From Marsupella aquatica (lineage: Eukaryota > Marchantiophyta), in NCBI GenBank assembly GCA_973895155.1, contig OZ316895.1, positions 16,616,001 to 16,680,000 of the forward strand: 64,000 nucleotides of DNA, given 5' to 3'. Of this stretch, positions 24,987-36,539 are shown one piece after another; position 1 is the stretch's first letter; every line of letters begins with the position of its first letter. The notes beneath the pieces are model-generated. The model worked only from the letters and a program-made list of their open reading frames with translations. It did not search any database and was not told where the DNA came from. Position numbers and translations under genes: made by a program.

Positions 24987-26474
24987 CAGTTATACTGTAT
25001 ATTTTATCTCACACCAAAGAGCACATCGAGTGACCCAATTTGATCCAGTGGAAACTGGGGAAGCAACACCCACCCTGTCGTCAAAATCATGACACGGAGG
25101 TTGAGGACATCAGTAAAATGATGACAAGGTGCTTCAGCCGATGACGACGACACAGAATGCCACGAGCGGAGGGAGAGAGCGGGACGCGACAAGGCACGGT
25201 TGTTGAGGTGGGGCTGCAGCGATGGTGGTGGTGGTGGTCCTTCTCGATGTGCGGCTCGTTCCACAACAGTAGCGGTGATTCCGTGATCCCTGTTTCCCTT
25301 CCCTTTTTGCGCTCTTGGATGAGTTTTCGTCTATATCCTTTCGGTTGCATGAATTGTCTCACGCCTTTCGTCCTTCGCTCCTTTTGCAGTTCTGCGTCTT
25401 CCCTCCGTAATCCGGTTCTACATTGAGCGTCAGACATGTCCCCCTGATGACGCAGTTTTTGTCCCGATCATCATAACGCTGTGCATCGCTTTTCCAGTTT
25501 TCCTAGAGTTGGACGTGGTTCGTTGCGCTTGTTCGTGTCTTAGAAGTGCGGGAGCGCGGCTTCTGAAGACCGGCGTGTTTTGCATTTCCTGAAATCGGCA
25601 GGAGACCTCGGAGTCTGAGTCCCCGCGTGGCCCCAATCCCCTGCTCTGCCGCTCAAGTTGTTTCGCTGGATTGGTGAAGTCGATTTGAGGGAGTGCATTG
25701 CTTTACCTCTCGTTCTTTCTTTCTTTCTCTCGCTCGCAAGCGCGTTGGCATTTAAGGCCCTGTTCTGATCCTCTTCTTCCTCATCTGCCCGGCTGCTGTC
25801 CTCTATCGAAAGAGAAACCTCCACCGGTTTGCTGCTCCCCTGCCTCCACGTCTTTCCACTTCTCATTTGGCTCTGTGGATGGAGTTACTATCCTCTATCC
25901 ACAGTTTCCCGCGAGAATGTACTGTCTGACGACAGATGCCCTTGAGGGAGGGGCGAGGGACCAGGTGTAGCGCAATCCGACGACTCGGCCAAATAGTTCT
26001 GGTCTCGAAGTCTCCCTGATTCACCGTTTTGATGGATAATTGATGGAACTGGTGTTATCATTCGTCGCGTTTGGACTTTTCCGCTGAGCATTGACCGACG
26101 CTGTCCCGAGTTTTACAGCAGCGAGAGGGTTCAGCGAGGATCAAGTTACTGTTGCCCTTGAAAGTCGCTCATTGTTGTTCCGAGACAGGGGCGGACATTC
26201 TGGAAACCTTCATGCTAAAGAAGAAGCTCAATTCGCCTGTGATAAGAGACTTGGAGGAGGATCGTGAGTGTAGCAGTCCATGACCACATTTATCCTCTCT
26301 TTTCCGATATGGAGGATCTCAGGTAGTCCACTGGTTTGAATTTCCGAAAGTGTTGGAGGCATTGCACTTGTCGAGAGCGATCCCAAGCACACTTTCGAAA
26401 GGAGGAACAAGCAGGATCGATCGGACAATTGGAAGAAGACCGCGGTCTCCTGGAAGAGGAAATAAACTGCTTCA

Positions 26475-27561
26475 ATGGCCGAGAAATTGTTGGATTATCG
26501 GAGGATTGCCGTGAAAGGTATTACGGCCCTTGAACAGGCAGGGCGACATACAATTCGGGTGTTTGCTCAGGTTTGTAACTTTCGAACCGCACGTCCTGAT
26601 CTCAATGTTGCGGATCGTCCTCCATCCCAGCCTACTCGTTCGTCCCGTGAATGTAATTACTATCATCGTGGTCCACTTGACAGAATTTGATCCCACATGG
26701 CTATGTTGCTAGGTCTAACTCATGCATGTTGTTCTATTCGATATACTATTGAGCAGAAATGTCGTCCCTTTTCAATTTCCGCGTTCCGTGTCGATGTGCC
26801 TTCGACAAAGACATGTGTCGATATTTGCACGATTAAAAAACGTGGCCATATGCCTGCAATACAGATAAGTCTTGATCTTGACACGTAATGTAGGTCTTTA
26901 AATAGTCATCAGACACCGGGTTGGGTGATTAGACGTAATAATACAAGAGTCCAGAGAATGTGAATAGATCTTAACGCGAGTCTTGACAAAGGTTCATCAA
27001 TGACGGGTTCTTCGGACTGAAGTGATGGATTGCGCAACTCATGTAGTTCTTACCATTGTCCGTTTACTTTGCTCAGGTGGAAGGTTTCTGCAAGCAAAGT
27101 ATGGCTACCCAAGGTGAGGCTGTGTGTTGCTACATCTCTGTCGAGGATGCCTGTGAAACGGGTTGTGCTTCTGCATGCGAGAGAGCTAGTCAAAATGCCA
27201 ACTGCTCTTCTGCCTATCAAGTAAGTTGGCATACCATATGGGACCGCGTCGCATCACACAATCTCACTATCTCTCTTTCGTTCGGCATGCCTAGCATTCT
27301 GAGAATGGAACCTGCAGTGGCAGATTTCTTGTTCAATGATCAAGAACTCGCGCGGCGCAGTGCTATGATGCTTTAATAATGTTTAAGTAAACTCTTCAAC
27401 TTTAGGTGTCACATTCTGGTATTACAGCTCCATTCTCAACACGCCATGCTGATCTTTCTTCTCTTTCTCATGGAATACAGGACTGCAGAGAAGCTTGCCT
27501 CCAAGCGTGCACGCGACCAGACTCCGCTGGGAAGTTTAGCACCATCATCGTCGGTAAATAG
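26475..27561 (+). CDS. Small cysteine-rich protein, 106 aa, three exons
   Basis: Not recognised by name. Three exons join in phase 0 with good splice sites: 26475-26570 (CAG|gtttgt), 27077-27220 (acceptor tttgctcag, donor CAA|gtaagt) and 27481-27561 (acceptor tggaatacag), ending in TAG. Exon 1 gives a basic, helix-prone N-terminus (MAEKLLDYRRIAVKGI...). Exons 2 and 3 hold ten cysteines: GFCKQ, a CC pair, DACETGCASACE, NC, and a final CxxxCxxxC. There is no obvious secretion signal. The paired C-x3-C spacings recall twin-cysteine helical folds or metal binding, but I cannot assign a family. The third exon might continue through another donor (TCG|gtaaat at its end). The coincidence of three clean phase-0 junctions and the cysteine pattern make a real gene more likely than not. 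Confidence 0.55.
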
Positions 27562-28553
27562 CACTGGGAGCTTTGAGGGGAGGACATCGGATGTGTGAGG
27601 TGGGAGGATGGCGCAGGAGACTGAAGAGGGATTGAAGGGGCCAGTCCAACGGCATATGCTCCGATTGGTGCAGGAATGTTGGATAATTGCGCAATGGCGA
27701 ATATTACATCGTCCATAAACACAATTGACATTCACTGGACCGAGACTTTAGAAGTAAGTTGATGAGAGTCCGCAAATAGCGAAGCCGACGAACAGCAGCG
27801 TGGAAAGGCAATTTGAAACGGGTTGTCAGGAGGATTTCCGGAGATTTATACCGAGTTAGTGGTTAGGTCTGTACAGTGGGGTTACCTTGTTCTGGTTTGG
27901 CGTTTAGGATTGTACAGTTTAGATGATTCGACGACTTTTCGATCTGGCCACTTTTTTGCTCATCAAAATCGTGAGTTGAGCCCACTGTCGTTCGGAAGAG
28001 AAGATCCAACGAAGTGTTTCCAAATTTTCCATGATTTTAAATACATTTATGGTCATTCGCGATTCCTACATCTCAGGTCGTTGTGGAGTCCATGCCCCAA
28101 GAAGAATTTGTACAGTAGATTGCGGAAGTTGCGAAATGATTGTCTTCTGGCCTGTTCCTCGCGTTTGGCACAGTAGAAAGTTTCCTTCATCATCTTTGCC
28201 AGAGTGGGTCTGGTACATCAACCGTCCCGCGTATGGCGTAGAAAACTGTTTTCCCGTCACCATAGTTAGAATCTCCGTTAAGCGCAAAGGGCCGGAACGG
28301 TTAATTGACTCCATTTGATTGATGAGAACGACATGGAACCACATTCTATGACGATCAAGTACCACCACCCTACCTCGTGAGGAAGGGTCTCGTTGGGTTA
28401 TGCCTGAAAAGGTACGCGTCAATCAGTTGTGGACCAGGCCTTTGCTTTCTGCATCTTCTGGCTATGGAATCCTAATATTGGCCTTTGCTGAGCTTTGCTT
28501 GTGTATTGTAAATCCTGACTCCATCGAACTTTATAATCTCGATACGAACCTAT

Positions 28554-28715
28554 TGTTCAGAGCCTATGATCTAGAGTGCAGTCTCTAGACCATGACCCTA
28601 GGACGTAGCTGAAGTTGGGTATTGAGGGCAGGGTGTTCAGAGCCTATGATCTAGAGTGCAGTGTCTAGACCATGACTCTAGGACGTAGCTGAAGTTGGGT
28701 ATTGAGTGCAGGGTG
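28554..28715. repeat. Tandem duplication, 81 bp x 2
   Basis: The unit beginning 'ttcagagcctatgatctaga' occurs at 28555 and 28636, with four or so differences. The end of the second copy leads into 'gagggtgagtctc.gaaaatg', itself present twice within the next 60 bp. Confidence 0.9.
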
Positions 28716-28912
28716 AGTCTCTGAAAATGCCCTGGGGAAGATTGAGAGGAGGGTGAGTCTCAGAAAATGGCCAGCCTGTGAGGAACCCTGTGAGGAGTGA
28801 GGCACTGGAAACTAAGTGAATCTCGAAAAGAGACTTAATGTCCTTCACCTTAATGTCCACATCTATATTTTAGTTCAACGGGCTACTCTACCAAGTTAAC
28901 GAAGTGTTGTAG

Positions 28913-29108
28913 GCATGTCATATTTCTCATTGATTGTCAAACCGATTGTAGACCAGGCCTATGTCCATTACCCTAAATGTCCACATCTTCGTTCAATGGG
29001 CTACCGGACCAAGTTAGCAAACTATTGTAGTCATGTCACATTTCTCATCGATTGTCGAATCAATTGTGGACATGTCATATTTCTCATCGATTGTCGAGTC
29101 ATTTGTGT
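28913..29108. repeat. Repeated 'catgtcatatttctcatcgattgtc' module
   Basis: The module beginning 'atgtcatatttctcatcgat' occurs near 28915, 29034 and 29073 with small changes, and a weaker fourth copy is near 29220. The spacing is irregular, suggesting stepwise local duplication. Confidence 0.8.
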
Positions 29109-29487
29109 TAGAGGCCTTTGCACTCTGCATCGTCTGGCATTTCTTCGCTGTTCTGTTTGATCCTGGACACTGCTGTAGATTCTTCCTCCATCTACCAAGT
29201 TATCACAGGACTGTAGGCTTGTCATATAACTTCACATCGATTGTTGGGCCACCTGCCTTGAATTGCAGATGCGTCCCTGTCCTTGGTCTCTGCGTCATGC
29301 TCATCAATTTGGCGCGTAGAGAGGAGGAAGCGCATTGGCGCACGGTATGAATTCTCATGTCGAATGGAAAAGCGTGGTATGGTTAAAATGAATGCCACGG
29401 TTACTCAGGTGCAATTCTCTTCGTAGGCCTAGGTCAAGGTGGGCCTTTTCGCAGATTATCAATAGGATAATGTACTCCTTAAAAGGA

Positions 29488-29614
29488 GTTGTGAGATATA
29501 GTGCCCCCCCGAAACGAGGGCGGTGGCCCAAGGTTTGAGGGGCATTAGAAGGGGGTGTTGTGAGATATAATGCCCCCCAAAATGAGGGCTGCAGCCCAAG
29601 TTTTGATGTGCATT
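29488..29614. repeat. Tandem duplication, 69 bp x ~1.9
   Basis: Units beginning 'gttgtgagatata.tgcccc' at 29488 and 29557 share 'gagggc.g.agcccaag.ttt'. A weaker copy of the 'gggatataatccccc' core is near 29992. Confidence 0.75.
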
Positions 29615-30942
29615 ATTCTCATAATATATGTTTGTAACTAGGACATTAAGTATGTCAAAGGTTGGGTGATGGTTTCATAAGAGACCAAAAAAAAAGTGAA
29701 TCTCAGAAATAGAAAATGGAAGTTTAAGGCTATGCAAGAATGGTTGTGCATGCAATTGGCCAAAACTATCAAAGAAATTGAAAGCAAATTTTGTGATCTT
29801 TGATATAATTTATTATGCTGCGTCACAAGGTAACATTATATTTGTGTTTTACCTTTCCTATACTTATGGTTTCACAAATTCCCTTAAAAGAAGGTAGGCT
29901 GTATGGAATATTAATGCACTCAAAAATACAAAAAGAAAAATCTCAAAAGTCTTTAACGTGTACACGTAACCATAGGCCCAAGGGGGCTTATGGGATATAA
30001 TCCCCCAATGCGAAGAGCCTGAGGGGGGTTACAGTCATGCCCCCTGACTGGCCACAGATTAACAAGGGTAAGCCCCCAGTGTGATTACCCTAGGTCACGC
30101 TTGAGGGGGGTAATGGTTTATAATATTCCAGAGAAATGCAAATAAAAAGTACATGAGAGGTTATAGCTACTGTAGTATCAATGGTGAGAAGTGTTTTTTT
30201 ACGTGCTTCCAGACTAGCTTGTGTGGGGGAAACCCAAGCCCCCATGTATGTAAATGTTTGATAAAATGCCAGATGGACCAGTAAAACCCAGGTGGACTAC
30301 AAAAAATCTGTTCCTAATCAGATAGCACTTTTCCCTTTGTAAAACAATTCATATCGTGGTTCATGGGAAAATTATTTTCCTCTTTTGGGTATATATGAAA
30401 AATTCCCAAGGCAAGCCAAGAACAGTTTCAGTCTACTGCCTTAGGCATTTCCTGATATCTAGCTGCAACGCGTGTTCTCCTATTTGCCACACTCCAATTT
30501 TTGCTCCATGCTGATCACATGGGAAAAACTATAAGTGTGCTCCATTGTGGCCATATGAATATTATGAGTGGGTTGCAAGGCTACGCCTATTTGACTCAGA
30601 TAGGCAGTCTGATGCCTTTTCCTCTCCTCGGGCTATGAAGAGGCCAAGGTCCATCCAAATCGCATAGTTTAAGTGAAAGGCCCATCCTGGCTTGAACCTA
30701 AAAAGTGTTTTAGCAAAAAATTGTAGAAACTAACCACTTTAAAAAAAATCTGGGCAAATCTAATGGCTAAATTGTTTTTAGTAATGAGCTGAGTCCTTAA
30801 CCCTAAGTGTCTCATATTTAAAATGAGCTTGCGTGCGGCTCTTAGAGAGAGGTCGTTCTTATCCTAAGCACTACAAGTTGACATAGTTGCCTTACCTTAT
30901 CTAAACTTTGCACTTACACTAGGGTTTACACCCCTTTACATG

Positions 30943-31285
30943 TGTTGAGCCAATATGACATTCACAATGGCAAACCCATGGTCATGCAACGCACAAGTAG
31001 TCGACATAGAGAGATATGTGTTTCACCTCAAGTGAGACTATGTCCACGGAAACACATGAGAGCTTTACTGCACTTTAGGTCCATCGGCCATAACGAGTCT
31101 CTGCAATACAAGTTTTCCTTATCTCTCAATTGGTTCCATAATAGTGAGTCTAAGTTTTCTTATCCAAGCAAACACTGCTTGTGGATATAATGTGCAACAT
31201 GACTAACATAATCAAGTCTGCAACTAAGGTTAGCCCTAATGATCATTATAGTCATAACTCTAGATCTAAGAGTAAATGCCTAGCA
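30943..31285 (+). mobile_element. Solo LTR A (343 bp) with 5-bp TSD ACATG
   Basis: It begins TGTTGAGCC at 30943 and ends CCTAGCA at 31285, flanked on both sides by ACATG (30938-30942 and 31286-31290). The interior matches the reverse complement of 44283-44626 over its whole length with substitutions, for example 'gagctttactgcact' and 'agtcgaca.agagagata'. TG...CA ends, equal length of the two copies and perfect 5-bp duplications fit solo LTRs of one retrotransposon family, left by LTR-LTR recombination. The short LTR suggests Ty1/copia, but no coding part is present to confirm this. Confidence 0.85.
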
Positions 31286-31929
31286 ACATGTACGTAGTAG
31301 CATTTAAACCTAGGGAAAAGTCACATATTCTACACAACTCTATCTGCGTTGTACTTAATCTCCTCATTGGGGGAACATATTTTTTTTTTTTATGTAGTAA
31401 AAGCTTAGAGAGTCATTTCCTGTATGTCCCAGGATAATGACTGTCTTATCCTCAAGTTTTCATGTCCATGCTAGAACTCCATCTGGAAAACTGGGGTCTT
31501 GGGGATGGGTTGTTGAGATGGATTGTTGAGAGACTCCAAACTTCTCCTGACTTCAATTTTAATGCCTAGATTTAATGTTTACGGACCCCCATTAGGGGTC
31601 CTTTCCAAAATTCCTGGCTCCACAACGCGCCACATCATCATGGCACGCTGCAAACAGGAAGCGATCTGTTTTTGGATAAAATTAATTTCTGCATTCATGT
31701 TTGTGGCAACTTTGTTGTAAAAACTGGGACACCATGCCGTAAAAAAGAATGTATAAAAACTGACATGCAAATCAAAAGACAAAAATATTGAGGTAAAACT
31801 GCTCCCAGTAACGGTTTTATTTACATTTTGATTTTATTCAAAACATAAAATTTTCCCGACAACAAATTTTGATTTGACATTGTTGAGTCAAATCATAATA
31901 AAAACTCACGTATAATATGGCATTGAAAA

Positions 31930-32400
31930 GATCTTGAAGAGACGGTCCTGATGAGCTCAACATTGTCACCATTCGATAAGAATTGAGTAAGTAATTTGAA
32001 AAATAGATTTTACCCATGATTTTGTAATCTCTAACATGAATAGAAATCTCTGCTGTACAACCCTTGAAATGTTGACCCCTTCAAAATGAACCTTAAATTG
32101 GCAGATTTTATAGAGTACTAAGGAGATTATGATTTTTAGAATTCCTTAGACTTTTTAATGAACTTAACATTGATAGATTTAGTTGAGTTTTGAAGAGATT
32201 ATAAGTTTCCAATATTCGAATTCTCTAGCTTTCCATTCAGTGTGACATTGGGGGATTTTATCAAGTACTAAAGTGGTCATGAGTTTCTAAATTTCTTTAG
32301 CTTTCAATCTATTTAGAATTCCACAATTGGAGATTTGTTTCCATGAAACTTTTTGACTTGTACATTTTTGAATTTATTTTTCTTTAGATTTGAAGGTCCA
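31930..32400. repeat. Degenerate repeat units with an 'aacattg..gatttt..agtact.aagagatta' core
   Basis: Four diverged units can be aligned by eye at about 31950, 32090, 32158 and 32236. The best-conserved parts are 'gaacttaacattg', 'gattttat.aagtacta' and 'gagattatga.tttcta'. Similar units appear at 58550-58930 at a spacing of about 175 bp. They look like old copies of one repeat family. Confidence 0.5.
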
Positions 32401-34137
32401 TCTAGGCTTCAGTTTCTAGGTAACTGCCTTTAAAATAACATGGGGGTCCACTGATTAATTATGATGATGGCTAGGAGACAGTTTCTTCTTCTCTCTGTAG
32501 TCGGACAGTACCTGGTCCCATCTGACAGAGCCCCGCCCTCTTGGGTGGGTCTTGGGATTGGGGGCTTGTGGAACATGGAAGACAGCATTTAAGCTCATCT
32601 CATGACATGGACAGCTCCTATTGGCCTGTCAAAAGAGCAATGTAAAGGAAGGGGGGTGCACACGTGCGCAAGGGAAAAGGGGGGGGGCGGCGCGGGGGGC
32701 AACATTTCTCACTTCTTTACTTCTATCAGCAACCTGAGAGAAGGATGCTATGGGAGTCCCACTCCTGCCATTTACCCATGCTACATCACGAGACCATCCT
32801 GTATGTTATTGTGATCACTCACCAAAGTGTCACGCTTGATCTCACAATAAACACTGCGCCATTCAAAGGGCCCGTTCTCCAAATGGTCTTCCTAGTTTAA
32901 ACCTGTGTCATGGATTTCTCATACGTTGTCATATGATCAGCACAAGGTCCTAATTTCAGGAAACAAAAATGACTGGTACCTTTCGCTAAGCTTCACTTCC
33001 ATGCCCACAATGGAGAACCTGAAGCAACGGCTAAGGCCATGGGTACTATAGTGCTTGCGGGAATGGGTATCATGTTAATTATCCAGCAGGCCGAGTTGGA
33101 AATGGTGGGATAGTATATCCTCGGTCTTGGGCAATGTGGGCTTTGCATGCTCTACCTTTCCAGATGTTCCATCCTTAGTTAGCTCACGCTGGGACGACTT
33201 TTGCAGAGTCTTGCAAGTTTCACTTTGCTTCCTGTGAGCTCAGGCTACTTCCAAGAGTTGATGTGGGTGAGGATGATCTACATCTTTCGCAAATTCATTT
33301 TCGTCTTGCCTATCCTACTAACACTTCACTGTGTCATGACATTTCTTAGCAATGAAATGTGCTGAACGTAGTATTGATGACAAGGCGCTGCTTCATGTTG
33401 AAACGCTGTGTCCACTAACCATTCTGTGCCGCATTTTTGGGAGACCTGCGTTGCCGGTTATGAATGAAGATGATCTGGAGGGAAAAGAATTTCGATTGAC
33501 CGACAGGTTGAAACAGAGAGCACCTAGACACTTGTGGGGTCACAAGATCCGTAGCCTCAGTAAGCCTTAGATACGTCCTGTTCCAATCGCAACGATCAAA
33601 CCCAGGAAGGACTCTGTGAACAGAATTTTCATTCGGGAGTGTTCGCGCTAGAGTAAAGATAGAATCCCAACCAAGTTAGTATAAGGCAGATAAATGAAAT
33701 TGACTGAGTTCTGCTGAATATTCTCTTTGAGCTGGTCATCATTCACCTATGCTATTCGGTTGACATCTTCAGCGACATCTTCAGCAACCTTTCAGAACGC
33801 TGTCTTTGACAAAAGCACGCTCGCATGATTCGCTTGTGAGTCCCCTCGAGTGGTCTAGGCAAAGCATTGATCGGTGCATCAAGGAGTGCCTGTGGAGGCC
33901 ACAAGCAGAAATTGTCTACTTCCATGGTTATGATGCGTGACCCGTCTTATCTCCTTACGTTACAGTAATTCACTTTTTTTCCAGTAGATTGCAGTGTCTC
34001 TGGACCCATCATCGAAAAGCAGCAGCATTTGGGATACTGATCATTTGACCCGTTTCCTAGTCCGGAGCTCCTCAAACTTTAAAGAACTTGCGTGAGCGAG
34101 GCCTTGTGAAATTTGGGAATTGCTAACATCGCAGATC

Positions 34138-34352
34138 GAGATGCAACAGTCTCTAGCTGGTCTTGCAATTTCAAATCACAAATCAATTCTTGCACCGCTT
34201 GAACTAGCTTTTAAAGGACAACGATTGCTGAATCAGTTGCTATCGAGATACAACAGTCTCTTCAAGCTGCTCTTGCGATTTCAAAATCACAAATCAATTC
34301 TTGTACCGCTTGAACCAGCTTTTAAAGGACAACGATTGCTGAATCAGTTGCT
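34138..34352. repeat. Tandem duplication, 107 bp x 2
   Basis: The unit beginning 'gagatgcaacagtctctagc' at 34138 repeats from 34245 with a few changes. The second half, beginning 'acaaatcaattcttg', is nearly identical in both. An ORF crosses both units but has no recognisable domain. Confidence 0.9.
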
Positions 34353-34770
34353 ATTTCCACCGTTTTTTACAATTCTATTTCCTATTGAGTAATAGCCCAT
34401 CAAATTTCTGAATTGTCTGTTTCTGTACCAATTGTACCAATTGCTGTCCCAAAAGTCAGAAGATTCTATTTTCATTTCGGTACTATGCGAAATTGTACTC
34501 TTCAACTTAGAATCTGCAAATTATCCGGGCTACTTACTTTCGGCTCTAGAGGGAAGAAACTGCTCCAAAAGATGCTTACAAACAAACAGAATCGAAACCA
34601 ACGTCTATGGGGAGGCGCTCAAGGAGTATAACTTGAACTACGAGACACTCGCCCTTCATTAATATCAAGAGAAATCAGAAACACTCTATTTGGAGTGAGA
34701 CGAAGGCCCGAAAGCCACTGGTGAGTCCATTTTTGTCCGGGGAATGCATTCAGTTCCCAGAACCACTGAT

Positions 34771-35421
34771 TTACTTCATAAGTCGTGCTTTCCTCTTGCC
34801 AAGTATGGTTTCAAGACCCAGGTATGAGAAAAGGGCCCCCACGGCGAACACAGAGAACACGGCGGAAGCAACGTCCAGGTCAGTGTTTCTTCCCGAGATG
34901 GCTTCGATGGCGAAAATGTTAGTGTTCTTAGCCTTGTTGGTCGTCTGCCCGTAAGCAAGCTGCACTCCGTTCGCATCCACAGCATACGCTCGCACGAAGT
35001 AAAACGCTTTGGGAGTTTCTTTGCCGATCAACCATACCGTGTTGTTTCCAGCCGCAGTGTACTTCTGCGTGGCGATCATGGCGCCGCTGCAGGTCTTGTC
35101 CTTGCTGAGGTTATCGACGGTCTTCCTCCACCCTCGGTCGACCTGGCTCGGAGGAGAAAAGCACAGCTTGACGGCCACCTTCGCGTACATTTTATCCTGC
35201 CCCGCGAAGGACGAGTTCAGGGACCATTGCACGGCTACGTGATCCTCACCGGCTTTGGAAGCTCCCGGATGATTGCCAACGTTCTGAACCACCGAAGTGA
35301 CAATCAAAGTTCTTGGCAGAGTCGAGAACAGCACATCGCCTTCGACAACCCTCATCATCATGAGAGCCAGCAACGTTCCCCACATGAGCCGAACCAAGCT
35401 GAACGTCCTTACACACTCCAT
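34771..35421 (-). CDS. NAR2: NAR2/NRT3 accessory subunit of the high-affinity nitrate transporter
   Basis: Partner protein of NRT2: family members hold NRT2 in an active complex at the plasma membrane and are needed for high-affinity nitrate uptake. The ORF is 216 aa without an intron; the frame is open upstream but the first ATG is at 35421. Residues 1-28 form a signal peptide (hydrophobic core GTLLALMMM), and mature NAR2 would start at DVLFSTLP. Family hallmarks are VAVKLCFSPPSQVDRGWRKT (residues 82-101), C87 and C111, YFVRAYAVDANGVQLAYGQT (141-160), and one membrane helix at about 182-203 followed by a basic cytosolic tail. It is transcribed away from NRT2, whose start lies 3.8 kb away. 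A TATA-like TATAATT on the minus strand lies about 210 bp upstream of the ATG (35629-35636). Seed-plant relatives usually have an intron, so the uninterrupted gene is worth noting. Confidence 0.95.
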   Translation of the reverse strand: MECVRTFSLVRLMWGTLLALMMMRVVEGDVLFSTLPRTLIVTSVVQNVGNHPGASKAGEDHVAVQWSLNSSFAGQDKMYAKVAVKLCFSPPSQVDRGWRKTVDNLSKDKTCSGAMIATQKYTAAGNNTVWLIGKETPKAFYFVRAYAVDANGVQLAYGQTTNKAKNTNIFAIEAISGRNTDLDVASAVFSVFAVGALFSYLGLETILGKRKARLMK

Positions 35422-35790
35422 CTTGATTCTGCCTTCAGTCCTCTTCCACTTCCTCTCCAAAAAGCAAGACAGTCTAGCACTCTCGAGCCTCCAAATGCTC
35501 TAGCCTTGATCTGAGCTGAGAGTAGAGAGTACTCTCCAGTCTCCAAATGTAAGCAAGCAGCTGAGGTGATCGGCGAGAACACTCTCCAGTCTCCCAACTG
35601 ATGCGAGACCGATCAATTCACCATCCCAATTATACAAACGCAATTGTTGTCACCTCCGAGATTGAGCCGGATTGGGCTCCTCCAGACGGGAATCTTGGTC
35701 CGTACTGGATGGCGATCTGCTCTCCAAAACGTCATAGCTCGACTTTAGGTCAGTGCGCTTTTACCACCGCTTCACCTCACACGAGGTCAT

Positions 35791-36130
35791 GCAGCTCCTG
35801 GAGGTTTTCATAGATGCCATCGCTCGCCGCATACGGAAGCTGCTGGCCCTCTTGTTCAGACTTGAGGCCGGCGCGAGATGTGAAGCAGAGATGCGGGGAT
35901 TCGAAGAGCGCATCGAGCAGGAGTCAAATGGGTTGTGCATCGACGAGGTTCCAATGGACGGGTTGCATCGCTGCATCGATCGCTCTTCGAGCTTTGAAGC
36001 TCTGTTAATGATCTTCTCTTTCGTCGCGTCACAAGAACATTATCAGATTTTGAGGAAAAGAATCTGTGACAGATTTGTTGATTCATGGATGTCCACTTTT
36101 GGCAGAACTTTTGGAGAAAATCCAAATTGA
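35791..36130 (+). CDS. Orphan ORF between NAR2 and NRT2
   Basis: Not recognised. From the ATG near 35789-35791 the frame stays open for about 112 codons to TGA at 36128-36130 and has the composition of a real protein: a helical N-terminus (QLLEVFIDAIARRIRKLLAL), glutamate/arginine-rich middle and FVDSWMSTFGRTF end. GC is higher than in the flanking repeats. A splice-acceptor-like 'gactttag' just before 35741 would allow it to be a 3' exon instead. The last codons overlap a local repeat ('acttttggagaaaa..ccaaat' at about 36105 and 36170). It could be a gene fragment or chance. Confidence 0.3.
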
Positions 36131-36217
36131 AATGGCTGGAAAGCTTGACACTCTTTTTCTTCCCAAAACTTTTGGAGAAAAAAACCAAATCACAAATGGT
36201 GGAAAGGTTGACATTGG

Positions 36218-36522
36218 CTTTGGTCAGTTGGGAGGATGAGCCTAGAACCGAGAGGTCCCAGGTTCAATCTCCCTCCACACATAAGGGGTGTGGAGGGTAT
36301 ATGTGTGTGTGTGGGTGGGGTGTAGTGGTGGGAGTATTGATTATCTCCTCAGCCCTGGTTATCCACTTTGGGTTTTGGTTTAATCCTCTCTCCCTCCTGG
36401 TTTGGGTCCCTGTCGGATCCCTGGGTATTGTTCCCTTGTGGCTGCCCTACATAGAAATGCATGCTCCAAAGCAGGACGTCTATACTCTGTTGGATGGGCC
36501 TGCTTTCGGTTTTCAAGGCAAA
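36218..36522 (+). mobile_element. tRNA-derived SINE, 305 bp, with 16-bp TSD
   Basis: It is flanked by perfect 16-bp direct repeats GAAAGGTTGACATTGG at 36202-36217 and 36523-36538. Near the 5' end are an A-box-like TGGTCAGTTGG (36221-36231) and a B-box-like GGTTCAATCTC (36261-36271), 40 bp apart as in a pol III tRNA promoter. The rest is a pyrimidine-rich body ending 'ttttcaaggcaaa', with no long poly(A). The perfect duplication implies a recent insertion. It lies in the NAR2-NRT2 intergenic region. Confidence 0.75.
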
Positions 36523-36539
36523 GAAAGGTTGACATTGGG

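Larger units (their letters stand above)
21054..26474. other. Intergenic DNA between the Harbinger remnant and the Cys-rich gene
   Basis: From 21230 to 21960 is a GC-rich, repeat-like block with no supported gene; an 11-bp perfect inverted repeat (CACCCTCAAAC / GTTTGAGGGTG) sits at about 21249-21289. The poly-C run 22502-22522 follows. A MITE copy (23730-23951) and an 81-bp tandem repeat (24745-24986) come next. From about 25050 the GC content rises and several chance-looking frames open on both strands; this probably includes the promoter and leader of the gene starting at 26475. Confidence 0.45.
27562..34770. other. Intergenic DNA between the Cys-rich gene and NAR2
   Basis: No gene that I can support. 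It contains several local duplications (28554-28715, 28913-29108, 29488-29614, 34138-34352), a solo LTR (30943-31285) and a degenerate repeat field (31930-32400), each listed separately. An ATG ORF of 72 codons at 33352-33570 is not recognised. G-rich DNA at 32650-32700 is low-complexity. Confidence 0.45.

Noticed and set aside
33352-33570. 72-codon ATG ORF between repeats
   Set aside because: Not recognised, short, no splice context; could not be told from chance.
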